Notes: generated from the sequence alone by a model not told the origin. 11,355 nucleotides of DNA from Candidatus Hydrogenedentota bacterium (GCA_026387845.1 JAPLKX010000157.1:1-11355), one strand, 5' to 3'; positions 1-7,309 are shown, counted from the stretch's first letter. A program made the numbers and translations.

Positions 1-51
1 GGCAAGATGCCGCTTCTACATTGGCCGCAAACGTAGACGCGGCATCTTGCC
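1..51. repeat. Imperfect 19-bp inverted repeat, member of a local palindromic repeat family
   Basis: Bases 1-19 and 33-51 are reverse complements with one mismatch (14 against 38), separated by 13 bases. The outer 13 bp of each arm (GGCAAGATGCCGC) match perfectly, and each arm is nearly self-palindromic. The right arm and following bases (GCGGCATCTTGCCGC then GTTTCTT) closely resemble 9708-9733 (GCGGCAGCTTGCTGCCGC then TTTTTCTT), so I place both in one family. It ends 11 bases before the preferred start of the first gene, so it may act on that gene's leader or may have replaced its original upstream region. The left edge lies at the window boundary, so more of it may exist outside. Confidence 0.8.
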
Positions 52-62
52 GCGTTTCTTAC

Positions 63-2579
63 GTGCGGATCCGGGCGTGTGTTTGGCTTGCGCTTTTGGC
101 TTTGGCGCCGGTGGCTGTTCTTGCGGAAACCATCCTGCCGGAGGGCGGGGCTCCTGCGCCGGTGGTAAACGGGCATTTTCCGGATCGGCTGCACGAGTTT
201 GTTTGGCGCAACTGGGGCGTGGTCGAGCCGGCGAAACTGGCGAGGGTGGTGGGGGGTTCCGCGGCGGATGTGACGGCGGTAGCGGAGTCGATGGGGCTGC
301 CGGCTGAACCGTCCGTGCCGCCGCAGATGTTGCAGCGGGGTTACGCGACGCTGATCCGGCGCAACTGGCACCTGCTGCCGTACGACCAGTTGCTCGAGTT
401 GGTCGAAATGACGCCGGACCGGCTCGCGTTCACGTTGCGCGAGGAGGATTTCCTCTGGGTCAAGCTGGGCCGGCTTAAGCCGAAATGCGAACCGATCCAG
501 TTTCAGCCGCCGGACGAGCCTGCGCGCAAGCGGGCAGACGAGATCCGCAGGGTCGTCGAGGAGGTGTTCGGCGATCAGCTTAGCCAGCCGGCCGAGCCGC
601 GGTTCGACTTTGTCCGCCGGCTCAGCGAACCGTTGCCGTCAAAAGTGGAGCCGGCCGGCGACGGTCCGTTGCGCATTGTCTACTCGTATGTGGCCGTGTA
701 TGGCGACCCGCTGTTGAACCCGGGGCTGAACCCGTATCCGGACGGGCTGTTGCAGCGGCTGGCGGCCGTGGGCATCAACGGCGTGTGGCTGCAAGGCGTC
801 CTGCGGGACCTGGCGCCGGGCGGCGAAGCGTTCCCGGAGTTTGGAGAGGGGAGCGAGCAGCGGCTGGCCAACTTGCGGGAGTTGGTCGAGCGGGCAAAAA
901 AGTTCGGCATCAAAATCTACCTTTATCTCAACGAGCCGCGCGCGATGCCTGCGGACTTCTTCGCGAACCGCCCCGAAATGGCCGGGGTGCGTGAAAACGA
1001 GCTGACGGCGCTCTGCACGTCGCAGCCGGCGGTGCGCCGGTGGATGAGCGACGCGCTGGCGCAGGTGTTTGGAGAAGTTCCGGGGCTCGGCGGCGTGTAC
1101 ACGATCACCGCGTCGGAAAACCTGACTAACTGTGCTTCCCACGGCGGCTGGTCGTCGTGCCCGAGGTGCAAAGATAGGAGCGACGCCGAGATCATCTCGG
1201 AGGTGGTCGCCTCCATCGAGGAAGGCGTGCACCGCGGCAGCCCCGACGCGCGCGTGCTGATTTCGGATTGGGGCTGGAAGGGCCATGGAGAGGCGCCGGA
1301 CATTATCGCGCGGCTGCCGAAGTCGGTGTACCTGATGTCGGTGAGCGAGTGGAGCCTGCCGATCGAGCGCGGCGGGGTGAAGACGGTCGTGGGCGAGTAC
1401 TCGATCTCGTCTGTCGGGCCGGGCCCGCGGGCGCGGAACGAGTGGCAGTTCGCCAGAGACGCCGGGCTCAAAACCGGCACCGAGATCCAGTTCAATAACA
1501 CCTGCGAAATCGCCTCAATCCCGTACCTGCCCGTGATGGACCTCGTCGGCGAGCATTGCAGCAACCTGCGGGCCGCCGCCTCACTTGACGCCATGCTGAT
1601 CGGCTGGACGATGGGCGGCTATCCCTCGCCCAACTTCCAGCTTGCAGGTAAGTTCAGCCGGACGCCCGCGCCCAGCCTCGAGGCCGCACTGGATGAACTG
1701 GCGCGGGAACGGTTCGGGCCGGAGGGGGCGGCGTACGCGCGGCGGGCGTGGACGCTGATGAGCGAGGGGTTCCGCCAGTACCCGTTCCACATCAGCGTTG
1801 TCTACACGTCGCCCGTCCAGATTGGCCCTGCCAACCCGCTTTACCTCGAACCCACCGGCTACAGCGCCACGATGTGGGGCATCCCGTACGACGACCTCGA
1901 CGGCTGGCGCGGGCCGTACCCGCCTGAGGTGTTCGCGGGGCAGTTTGAGAAAGTCGCGGAAGGCTGGGCCGCGGGGATTGGGGAATTGCAGAACGCGGTC
2001 GAGAAATGCCCCGCTGACCTGCGGCCGGAGGCGGAAGCCGACCTTCGGCTCGCCAAAGCCGCGGCAATCCATTTCCGGTCCGTCGCCAACCAGGCGCGGT
2101 TCATCATGGCGCGCGACGCCCTCGCCAACGCCTCACCGGACGAGCGCGACCGACTTCGGGGCGAAATGATCCGCTGCCTCGATTCCGAAATTGCCTTGGC
2201 CCGGCAGCTCTACACCCTCACCCGCCAAGACTCCCGCATCGGCTTCGAACCCTCCTGCCAATACTTCTACCTGCCCCAGGACCTCGTGGAAAAGGTGATC
2301 AATTGCCGCTGGATCGGGGGGGCGGGTGGCTCAATCCGGGTGGGGCCAGGAGGCTTCTGCCGCGGAGAGCGGCAATGTGGTGATGTTTGGAGCGAGCGGA
2401 TACGCGCGATCACCAGGGTAGACGACCCAGAGATGCGCCAATTCGAGGTTTTTCATGGCGCTGGCCATGGACGGCGTGAGCCGTGGAGCGTCGGCGCATT
2501 TGAATTCGCCGGACCAGTTCCTGCCAGAACAAGTCAACTTCGGTGCCGGAATGGGTCGCCCAGACCCGGTCTGTATTGA
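63..2579 (+). CDS. Secreted glycoside-hydrolase-like protein, C-terminus probably altered
   Basis: This is probably an exported carbohydrate-active protein of TIM-barrel type; the exact family is not recognised. From GTG at 63 the product has 838 residues and opens with a signal peptide (MRIRACVWLALLALAPVAVLA, then ETILPEGG). Residues ~25-150 form a helical region rich in Trp and Leu. Residues ~205-600 resemble GH20 or DUF4838-like proteins: a strand ending KIYLYLNEP (~284-292), the segment ITASENLTNC with Glu352, a Cys cluster (C357, C366, C369) that could bind metal, and SDWGW (~401-405). Residues ~600-750 are helical. An in-frame TTG at 21 exists but lies in a repeat and would spoil the signal peptide. 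No Shine-Dalgarno is visible before GTG 63, so the start is uncertain. After NCRWI (~751) the last 87 residues turn Gly/Arg-rich and lie antisense to an ATPase remnant, so the native end was probably lost. Catalytic activity is inferred, not shown. Confidence 0.6.
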   Translation: MRIRACVWLALLALAPVAVLAETILPEGGAPAPVVNGHFPDRLHEFVWRNWGVVEPAKLARVVGGSAADVTAVAESMGLPAEPSVPPQMLQRGYATLIRRNWHLLPYDQLLELVEMTPDRLAFTLREEDFLWVKLGRLKPKCEPIQFQPPDEPARKRADEIRRVVEEVFGDQLSQPAEPRFDFVRRLSEPLPSKVEPAGDGPLRIVYSYVAVYGDPLLNPGLNPYPDGLLQRLAAVGINGVWLQGVLRDLAPGGEAFPEFGEGSEQRLANLRELVERAKKFGIKIYLYLNEPRAMPADFFANRPEMAGVRENELTALCTSQPAVRRWMSDALAQVFGEVPGLGGVYTITASENLTNCASHGGWSSCPRCKDRSDAEIISEVVASIEEGVHRGSPDARVLISDWGWKGHGEAPDIIARLPKSVYLMSVSEWSLPIERGGVKTVVGEYSISSVGPGPRARNEWQFARDAGLKTGTEIQFNNTCEIASIPYLPVMDLVGEHCSNLRAAASLDAMLIGWTMGGYPSPNFQLAGKFSRTPAPSLEAALDELARERFGPEGAAYARRAWTLMSEGFRQYPFHISVVYTSPVQIGPANPLYLEPTGYSATMWGIPYDDLDGWRGPYPPEVFAGQFEKVAEGWAAGIGELQNAVEKCPADLRPEAEADLRLAKAAAIHFRSVANQARFIMARDALANASPDERDRLRGEMIRCLDSEIALARQLYTLTRQDSRIGFEPSCQYFYLPQDLVEKVINCRWIGGAGGSIRVGPGGFCRGERQCGDVWSERIRAITRVDDPEMRQFEVFHGAGHGRREPWSVGAFEFAGPVPARTSQLRCRNGSPRPGLY
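2331..2577 (-). pseudogene. Remnant of a DUF4143-type AAA ATPase gene (C-terminal end only)
   Basis: Read on the minus strand this stretch gives two pieces in different frames. The first, from about 2577, contains VWATHSGTEVDLFWQ; the second contains GEFKCADAPRLTPSM, then HLWVVYPGDRAYPLAPN and a stop at 2331-2333. Together they match the usual end of ATP-binding proteins with a DUF4143 C-terminal domain: a 'W..h.G.EvDl' nuclease-like strand, then 'E.K.ad.p', then 'vvyPgd..y.l...i..lpl'. The match is from memory of the family. The frame change falls near 2510-2525. No ATPase core (Walker A or B) is present; a stop codon precedes the first piece inside the adjoining hairpin. It is therefore a truncated, frameshifted relic. 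It abuts the end of the conserved part of the upstream gene, which reads through it antisense. Confidence 0.6.
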
Positions 2580-2609
2580 AAATTCAAGGTCCTACCTCGA
2601 ATTTTCAAT
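2575..2609. other. Strong hairpin at the end of the first gene
   Basis: Arms 2575-2590 and 2594-2609 are 16 bases long with one mismatch and a 3-base loop (CCT). The TGA stop of the upstream gene (2577-2579) lies inside the left arm. It could stop transcription of that gene or of the convergent gene from the other side, but there is no T-run after it on either strand, so a classical intrinsic terminator is not supported. It also sits on the boundary of the ATPase relic and could be the end of an inserted element. Confidence 0.6.
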
Positions 2610-2808
2610 GTAGATTTAAGGCAATATCATTTTTCGCAATTCACCCAGTGGGCTGAGCGGCTTGGCTAAAGACACCGAGCGAATTGACGACAACGGTGGC
2701 CGGAAGATTATCCTTGCAATTTGGCCACGATGTGGCTGAAATACAAGCTTAATACCTAGTTAACCTAGGCTATCGAGCAGCGACGGGGCGGAAATAGGAT
2801 TCTTCCTG

Positions 2809-4014
2809 CTATGCGAGCGCGGCAGCCGTTTCCCACATGGCGACCATGTTCTGCGGTGGGACGTCGGGCTGGATGTTGTGGACTTGGGCGAAGATGAATC
2901 CGCCGCCGGGTGCGAGGTCGTCGATCCGGCGTTTGACTTCGTTGCGGACGTGGCCGGGCGTGCCGAGGGGCAGGACGGTTTGTGTGTCGCAGCCGCCGCC
3001 CCAGAACACGATGCTGTCGCCGAACTGTTTTTTGAGGCGTGCGGTGTCCATGTTTGCGGCACTGACTTGGACGGGGTTGAGTACGTCGACGCCCATCTCG
3101 ATGAGGTCGGGGATGAGGTCGTAGACGGACCCGCAGGAGTGCAGGAACAGTTTGGCGTGTTTCATCCGGCTTTTCATGAACCGGTACAGCTTTGCCATCG
3201 ATGGTTTGACGAGCTGCCGCCACATTTTCGGGTCGATCTGCGGGCCTTGCTGTGAGCCGAGGTCGTCGGCGACGCAGATGATGTCGAGGTACGGGTCCAG
3301 CGCCTCGACGTAGTGCGGGAAATCTTCGATGTGCATGTCAGCGATGGTTTCCATGAGGGCGACGGGCAGATCGGGGTCGGCGTGGAGGGCTACCATGAAG
3401 TTTTCCATACCGAGCACGAGTTGGGCCGCGGCAAAGATGTGGCCGCCGAACACGCCCGCGATCGCGTAGTCGGTCTGCTCGCGGATGGACTTTGCCCGCT
3501 TGACGAGATCGTCGATGGACTCGTCGAGCCAGGCCGACCGGTCCATCAGCCGCAGGACGTCTTTGTATTTCGCCACGTCGCCCGGCGCCTGGATGAAAGG
3601 GCAGATGGGCCCCGCGGGCGAGAACCACGGAGAAGAGGCGTGCCGCTGGATTAGCGGTTTGCCGTCGATACCGGTGATGGCTTCCGTCCCGTCGTCAAAC
3701 CGGACCGGGTTCCAGCCTACCGGGACTTCGCACGGGGAGCCGTCAGGCAGCTTCCATGGTTTCCACTGTTTTGCCTCGAAACTCAGGCGGACCACGTCGC
3801 CGTGGAACCGGCTGCGGACGGGCTCCTCGATGCACGCCAGTTGCATGTACTGATGGAACAGGCGTGTGGCGCCTCCAGCAAGCCCGAGGTGCGCCTTGAG
3901 CCGGTTGTAAGCGATGCCGTGAAGGCCGGTGACCTCAGTGCCGCCGACGTCGATGGGCAGCCGGTCCGGCTCGATGTGGTTTAGCGCCGCTTGGACTCGT
4001 TCTCGAGATGTCAT
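2809..4014 (-). CDS. UroD-like (methyltransferase-type) family protein
   Basis: A 401-residue cytoplasmic protein of the uroporphyrinogen decarboxylase superfamily. Outside heme synthesis this fold occurs in methyltransferases that move methyl groups between corrinoid proteins and thiols (MtaA and CmuA types). It begins MTSRERVQAALNH, a common opening for these proteins. Later come LHSCGSVYDLIP (His292, Cys294), FWGGGCDTQTVLP (Cys342) and FAQVHNIQPDVPPQN near the end. His-x-Cys plus a downstream Cys is the zinc-ligand pattern of the methyltransferase branch; heme-type UroD lacks it. ATG at 4014 is chosen because a GGGAGGG Shine-Dalgarno lies about 10 bases upstream and homologs begin this way; the frame stays open to 4410, but that extension is low-complexity intergenic sequence. 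It is convergent with the hydrolase-like gene and has no same-strand neighbour in the window. No corrinoid-binding protein is visible, so true methyl transfer is inference. UroD-like proteins next to Gfo/Idh genes are common in these phyla. Confidence 0.85.
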   Translation of the reverse strand: MTSRERVQAALNHIEPDRLPIDVGGTEVTGLHGIAYNRLKAHLGLAGGATRLFHQYMQLACIEEPVRSRFHGDVVRLSFEAKQWKPWKLPDGSPCEVPVGWNPVRFDDGTEAITGIDGKPLIQRHASSPWFSPAGPICPFIQAPGDVAKYKDVLRLMDRSAWLDESIDDLVKRAKSIREQTDYAIAGVFGGHIFAAAQLVLGMENFMVALHADPDLPVALMETIADMHIEDFPHYVEALDPYLDIICVADDLGSQQGPQIDPKMWRQLVKPSMAKLYRFMKSRMKHAKLFLHSCGSVYDLIPDLIEMGVDVLNPVQVSAANMDTARLKKQFGDSIVFWGGGCDTQTVLPLGTPGHVRNEVKRRIDDLAPGGGFIFAQVHNIQPDVPPQNMVAMWETAAALA

Positions 4015-4078
4015 CACGCAAAGCCCTCCCAAGATTTCACACGGACTAACACGGCGCGGCGGGGCCGCAACCAAAACC

Positions 4079-4109
4079 GGGTTTGGGGTATGGGGTATGG
4101 GGTTTGGGG
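4079..4109 (+). other. G-quadruplex-type motif
   Basis: Five runs of G (4079-4081, 4085-4088, 4092-4095, 4099-4102, 4106-4109) are separated by loops of exactly three bases (TTT, TAT, TAT, TTT). Short equal loops between G4 runs are the classical signature of a stable parallel quadruplex. It can also be described as four copies of a 7-base unit (GGGGTAT or GGGGTTT). It lies 65 bases upstream of the start codon of the UroD-like gene, on that gene's template strand, so the RNA of that gene would be C-rich here. A role in its expression is only a possibility. Confidence 0.75.
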
Positions 4110-4454
4110 TATCGAAACGCGAAAGAGGTGCATCGGATTTGGACGAAAACAGGCACACCCCACAACTCCCGGGGCGCGTCCCGACGAGCGCGGACTGAAG
4201 TTTAAAACGGTCCCAATCGTCGCAATTGTCCCAGTGAACTTCTTCGAAAAAACGCGGGGAGTTGATGAACAGTAGTACGGACGACCACGGACTTGACCCG
4301 TTTATTTTCAGCGTCCATGTTCGTCCTGTGGTCTGTATCCTCCGTGTCCTCACCGATCCCCAGTTTCTGAGACAAGCACATAAAACCGTGGTAGAGACGC
4401 ATGAAGGCAATACCAGATATTGATCGACAACATAAATTCACTCGCTGATTAAGG
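4110..4454. other. Intergenic stretch with no supported gene
   Basis: Open frames cross this region but none has a plausible start, ribosome site or recognisable product. On the minus strand, 4312-4351 reads as loosely repeated 11-13 base units around GACACGGA, ATACAGAC, CACAGGAC and ACATGGAC; 4277-4297 carries a similar ACGGACGACCACGGAC stretch. Such degenerate 'cacggac' sequence is familiar to me from intergenic regions of MAGs of this type. I see no promoter, tRNA or convincing RNA structure in it. Confidence 0.45.
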
Positions 4455-4690
4455 AGCGGCAATGTTTCCCCGAAGGGGAACAATGTGAGTAGCCGGAGGT
4501 GACCGCAGGGAACCTCCGGAAACAAGTACAGCTATCCCAACAACCCTGCAACGGGTTGAACATGAAAGCAATTGGAGAGGTTTTGTTCAACCCCTGGTCG
4601 GGGTTGTCGATACCGGACATCCGTTTCCCGGAGGTTCCCTTCGGTCGCCTCCGGCTATTCACGTTGAACGCCTTCGGCGTTGGTGACGTG
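4455..4690. repeat. Mirror-symmetric element of six hairpins
   Basis: About 235 bases form one large imperfect inverted repeat centred near 4572. Each half contains three small hairpins in mirror order. Left half: H1 4466-4480 (TTCCCC/GGGGAA, loop GAA), H2 4493-4519 (CCGGAGGT/ACCTCCGG), H3 4541-4558 (CAACCC/GGGTTG). Right half: H3' 4588-4606 (CAACCCC/GGGGTTG), H2' 4628-4654 (CCGGAGG/CCTCCGG), H1' 4667-4681 (AACGCC/GGCGTT, loop TTC). The linkers also match, for example GTGAGTAGCC before H2 against the complement of GGCTATTCAC after H2'. H1 and H1' differ at three base pairs but keep pairing on both sides. It lies between divergent genes and has no credible coding frame; a non-autonomous mobile or REP-like element is the best guess. 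Confidence 0.75.
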
Positions 4691-4761
4691 CCTCTCGATG
4701 CATACAATGTGTCTATGTAAAAAGAAACTGGGGAGCACTGAGGTCCGTGTCTGTCTGCCTT

Positions 4762-4788
4762 TTGTCGACTCCCGCTGTGTGCTATACT
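4762..4788 (+). promoter_or_regulatory. Probable sigma-70-type promoter for the 4822 gene
   Basis: A good -10 box, TATACT (5 of 6), lies at 4783-4788. A weak -35, TTGTCG (4 of 6), lies at 4762-4767 with a short 15-base spacer. Transcription would begin near 4795, giving a leader of under 30 bases before ATG 4822, with AAGGA at 4808-4812 as ribosome site. It sits just downstream of the multi-hairpin element and may drive the genes up to 9633. Confidence 0.5.
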
Positions 4789-4821
4789 GTTCGGTGTTTT
4801 TAGTGACAAGGAAAATAATAT

Positions 4822-5868
4822 ATGGCGAAGATAGGTTTTGGCATTATTGGTTGCGGAAACATTGGTCCGGTCCATGCGGCGGCGATTTCGGCGGTGAAGA
4901 ATGCGAAGCTGGTGGCGGTGTCGGACGTGGTGGAGAAAAGCGCGCAATCGCTGGCTCGCCAGTACGGGGCGACCGCCTACACCGATTTCCGCCGGATGCT
5001 CGAGCGCAAGGATGTTCAGGCGGTCAGCCTGTGCGTACCCAGCGGTATGCGGGCGGAGATCGGCGGAGTTTGCGCGGCCTACGGCAAGCACATCTTGTCC
5101 GAGAAGCCGCTGGAAGTGACCACCAAACGCATTGACCGGCTCGTCTGCGCGGCCGACAAAGCCGGGGTGATGCTGGGCTGCGTGTTTCAAAGCCGGTTCG
5201 CCGACGGCACCAAGCTGATCCGCAAAGCGCTGGACGCGGGGAGGTTCGGCAAACTGGTCCTGGGCGACGCCTACATCAAGTGGTACCGGTCCGACGCTTA
5301 TTACAAGAGCGGGGCATGGCGCGGCACCCGGCGGCTGGATGGGGGCGGGGCGTTGATGAATCAGGGCATCCACCAGATCGACCTGCTCGTCTATTTCATG
5401 GGCAAGCCGGTACAGGTACATGCGCGGACGCGGCTGGTCGGGCACAAAGGGCTGGAAGTCGAAGATCTGGCCTGCGCCACCATCGAGTTTGAGAACGGCG
5501 CGCTGGGCGTCATCGAAGGGAGCACGGCGTGCTGGCCCGGCCACCCGGCCCGGGTCGAAGTCCACGGTACGGACGGCGGGGCCGTGCTCGAAGACGGCGA
5601 GATAACGTTCTGGCAGTTCATGAAAGAAACCAAAGCCGATGCCAAAATCCGCGAAGGCATCGGCAAGGACGCCGCATTGGGATCCGGCGCAGCCGACCCG
5701 CTCAGCTCGCTCAAGACCGAGGGCCATCGCAGGCAAATCCAGGATTTTGTGGACGCCCTGCTGAAAGACCGCCCGCCGATGGTTGACGGGCGCGAAGGGC
5801 GCCGCGCCGTTGAACTTATTGAAGCGATTTACAGGTCCGCCTCAACCGGCAGAAGTGTCCGGCTGTGA
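4822..5868 (+). CDS. Gfo/Idh/MocA family NAD(P)-dependent oxidoreductase
   Basis: A 348-residue cytoplasmic dehydrogenase of the family that oxidises or reduces hydroxyls of sugars, inositols and related polyols. The N-terminal Rossmann domain shows FGIIGCGNIGPVH, with the G-x-G-x-x-G dinucleotide motif at 10-15. The EKP motif (SEKPLE, Glu94-Lys95-Pro96) holds the lysine used in catalysis. The C-terminal domain has GGGALMNQGIHQIDLL with the catalytic-type His184. All key residues are present and the length is normal for the family. ATG 4822 has AAGGA 9 bases upstream and a promoter-like sequence before that. It is the first of a run of plus-strand genes, followed after 100 bases by the isomerase lipoprotein. 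The substrate cannot be assigned. Of the three family members in the window this is the most canonical. Confidence 0.93.
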   Translation: MAKIGFGIIGCGNIGPVHAAAISAVKNAKLVAVSDVVEKSAQSLARQYGATAYTDFRRMLERKDVQAVSLCVPSGMRAEIGGVCAAYGKHILSEKPLEVTTKRIDRLVCAADKAGVMLGCVFQSRFADGTKLIRKALDAGRFGKLVLGDAYIKWYRSDAYYKSGAWRGTRRLDGGGALMNQGIHQIDLLVYFMGKPVQVHARTRLVGHKGLEVEDLACATIEFENGALGVIEGSTACWPGHPARVEVHGTDGGAVLEDGEITFWQFMKETKADAKIREGIGKDAALGSGAADPLSSLKTEGHRRQIQDFVDALLKDRPPMVDGREGRRAVELIEAIYRSASTGRSVRL

Positions 5869-5874
5869 GGTGTT

Positions 5875-5896
5875 CCAATCGAGATTGGCATATAAC
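5875..5896 (+). promoter_or_regulatory. Possible promoter or operator before the isomerase gene
   Basis: A perfect 6-bp inverted repeat, CCAATC-GA-GATTGG (5875-5888), is followed at 5891-5896 by TATAAC, a 5 of 6 match to a -10 box. No good -35 is seen. A start near 5903 would leave a leader of about 65 bases before ATG 5969. The palindrome could be an operator or a small hairpin. The gene may instead be transcribed only from upstream. Confidence 0.25.
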
Positions 5897-5968
5897 GATG
5901 AAAGCAGGAGCCGCTCGAACCATGTTGGGGCGTACGGCTCGATTCGTCTTACTGTAAGGAGACCGTTG

Positions 5969-7309
5969 ATGAGAGCCTATTTGATGGTTTTGGGAATAGC
6001 GATCCTGGCGGCCGGTCTGGTAGCCGGGTGTGGTGGTACGACGACGCCCAGCACGCCAAATAAGGCTCCGGACGCCGCACAGGCTGAAACAGCGCCTATA
6101 ACGCCGATAGCCGAGGCGCCGTCCACGCCGCCTGCGCCCGACGCTCCTGCCGCCGAGGGCGAAGCGCCCGCAACGCCTGACGCCGCCGCGCAAGTTCCCG
6201 GGCAGCCGGCCGTCGAGGAACCGCCGGCCGAACCCATCCCCGACGTGGTTGCCAAAGTCGGGGACAAGACGATTGCCGGCAAAGATCTTGAGCGCCAGTT
6301 GAAACATGCCACGCGGATGGTGAGGACTCGCGGCATGGGAGGCGAGGTGCCGGCCGCGCAAAAACGCGAGATTCTCAACCAGATGATCAACGACGAGATC
6401 CTCTTTCAGGTGGCCGAGAAGGCGGGCACCACATTTACGAAGGAGGAAGCTATGGCCGAAATCGAGAAGGCCAAACAGGGAATGCCCTCGCCCGAAATGT
6501 TCACTCAATATCTCAAAACCATGCAAATGGACGAAGACACACTGATCGAGATGGTGCGCCAGCAGAAGCTGCGTGAAAAATTCGTCAAAGAGCATACCAA
6601 AGACTCGCCCGTGACCGAGGAAGAGTTGCAGGCCGAATACAACAAGCTCAAAGAGCAGGGCAACCTCGAACGCAAGCAGGAAACCGCCAACGTCAGTCAC
6701 ATCCTCGTTAAAGTTGAGGGTACCGACGAGGCCGCCTGGGCGGAAGGCAAGAAAAAAATCGACGCCGCACGCGAGAGAATCCTGGCGGGCGAAGATTTTG
6801 CCAAGGTCGCCCAGGAAATGACCGACGATCCGGGTTCAAAACAGCGCGGCGGCGCGTACCCTGACACGCCCCGTGGCATGATGGTGCCCGAGTTCGATGA
6901 GAAAATGTGGACCATCCCCATTGGCGAAGTCTCCGAGCCATTCCGCACACAGTTTGGCTGGCACATCCTGAAAGTCACGGCCAGGCACGAAAAGGGCACG
7001 ATGCAGTTGGACGAAATCCGTGACCAGATGACCCGCATGATCGAGAGGCGCAAAGAGCAGGAGTTCGTCCAGAAGACGCTCGATGAGGCAAAGCCAAAAA
7101 TCCCCGTCGAGATCCTTTACACCCCGGCCGAAACCGCGCCGGCTACCCCGCCTGGGCCGGAAGGTGTGGCGCCCCAAGCACCGGCGGCGCCTGCAACCCC
7201 GGAAGCGCCTGCGGCGCCTGAAAAGCCGGCTGCGCCGGAAACGCCGCCTGCGCCTGAAGCGCCCGCGGCGCCGGCCACACCGCCTGCACCCGCCGCCCCC
7301 AGTTCGTAA
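5969..7309 (+). CDS. Lipoprotein peptidyl-prolyl cis-trans isomerase (parvulin/PpiC, SurA-like)
   Basis: A 446-residue envelope lipoprotein that should help extracytoplasmic proteins fold by cis-trans isomerisation of proline bonds. MRAYLMVLGIAILAAGLVAGC is a lipoprotein signal with lipobox LVAGC and lipidated Cys21. Residues 22-92 are a Pro/Ala/Glu-rich linker. A SurA-like N-terminal helical chaperone domain follows from VVAKVGDKTIAGKDL (~93) to ~235. The parvulin domain spans ~240-338, with VSHILVKVEG at its start, the central D-P-G-S-K-Q-R-G-G-A-Y segment, and FGWHILKVT at its end. Residues 384-446 are a second Pro/Ala-rich low-complexity tail. ATG 5969 is chosen because TAAGGAG lies 7 bases upstream and the lipoprotein signal starts there; the frame is open further up but overlaps the preceding gene. 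It is not obviously related to the sugar genes around it. Confidence 0.93.
   Translation: MRAYLMVLGIAILAAGLVAGCGGTTTPSTPNKAPDAAQAETAPITPIAEAPSTPPAPDAPAAEGEAPATPDAAAQVPGQPAVEEPPAEPIPDVVAKVGDKTIAGKDLERQLKHATRMVRTRGMGGEVPAAQKREILNQMINDEILFQVAEKAGTTFTKEEAMAEIEKAKQGMPSPEMFTQYLKTMQMDEDTLIEMVRQQKLREKFVKEHTKDSPVTEEELQAEYNKLKEQGNLERKQETANVSHILVKVEGTDEAAWAEGKKKIDAARERILAGEDFAKVAQEMTDDPGSKQRGGAYPDTPRGMMVPEFDEKMWTIPIGEVSEPFRTQFGWHILKVTARHEKGTMQLDEIRDQMTRMIERRKEQEFVQKTLDEAKPKIPVEILYTPAETAPATPPGPEGVAPQAPAAPATPEAPAAPEKPAAPETPPAPEAPAAPATPPAPAAPSS

Noticed and set aside
639..1594. Long minus-strand open frames inside the hydrolase-like gene
   Set aside because: They are shadows of a GC-rich coding frame: Arg/Pro/His-rich, with no ribosome site and no recognisable motifs.
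2751..2776. Small palindrome CCTAG-TTAAC-CTAGG as an operator
   Set aside because: Five-base arms between convergent genes, with no promoter nearby; it may be chance.
4015..4410. N-terminal extension of the UroD-like protein in the same open frame
   Set aside because: The extension covers the G-quadruplex and degenerate repeats, while ATG 4014 has a strong ribosome site and a family-typical N-terminus.
4455..4690. Possible CRISPR array or tRNA cluster
   Set aside because: The hairpins are arranged as an inverted repeat, not direct repeats with spacers, and no cloverleaf can be drawn.
4438..5736. 432-residue minus-strand frame over the hairpin element and the first Gfo/Idh gene
   Set aside because: It translates hairpins and the antisense of a well-supported gene; no motif or start signal supports it.
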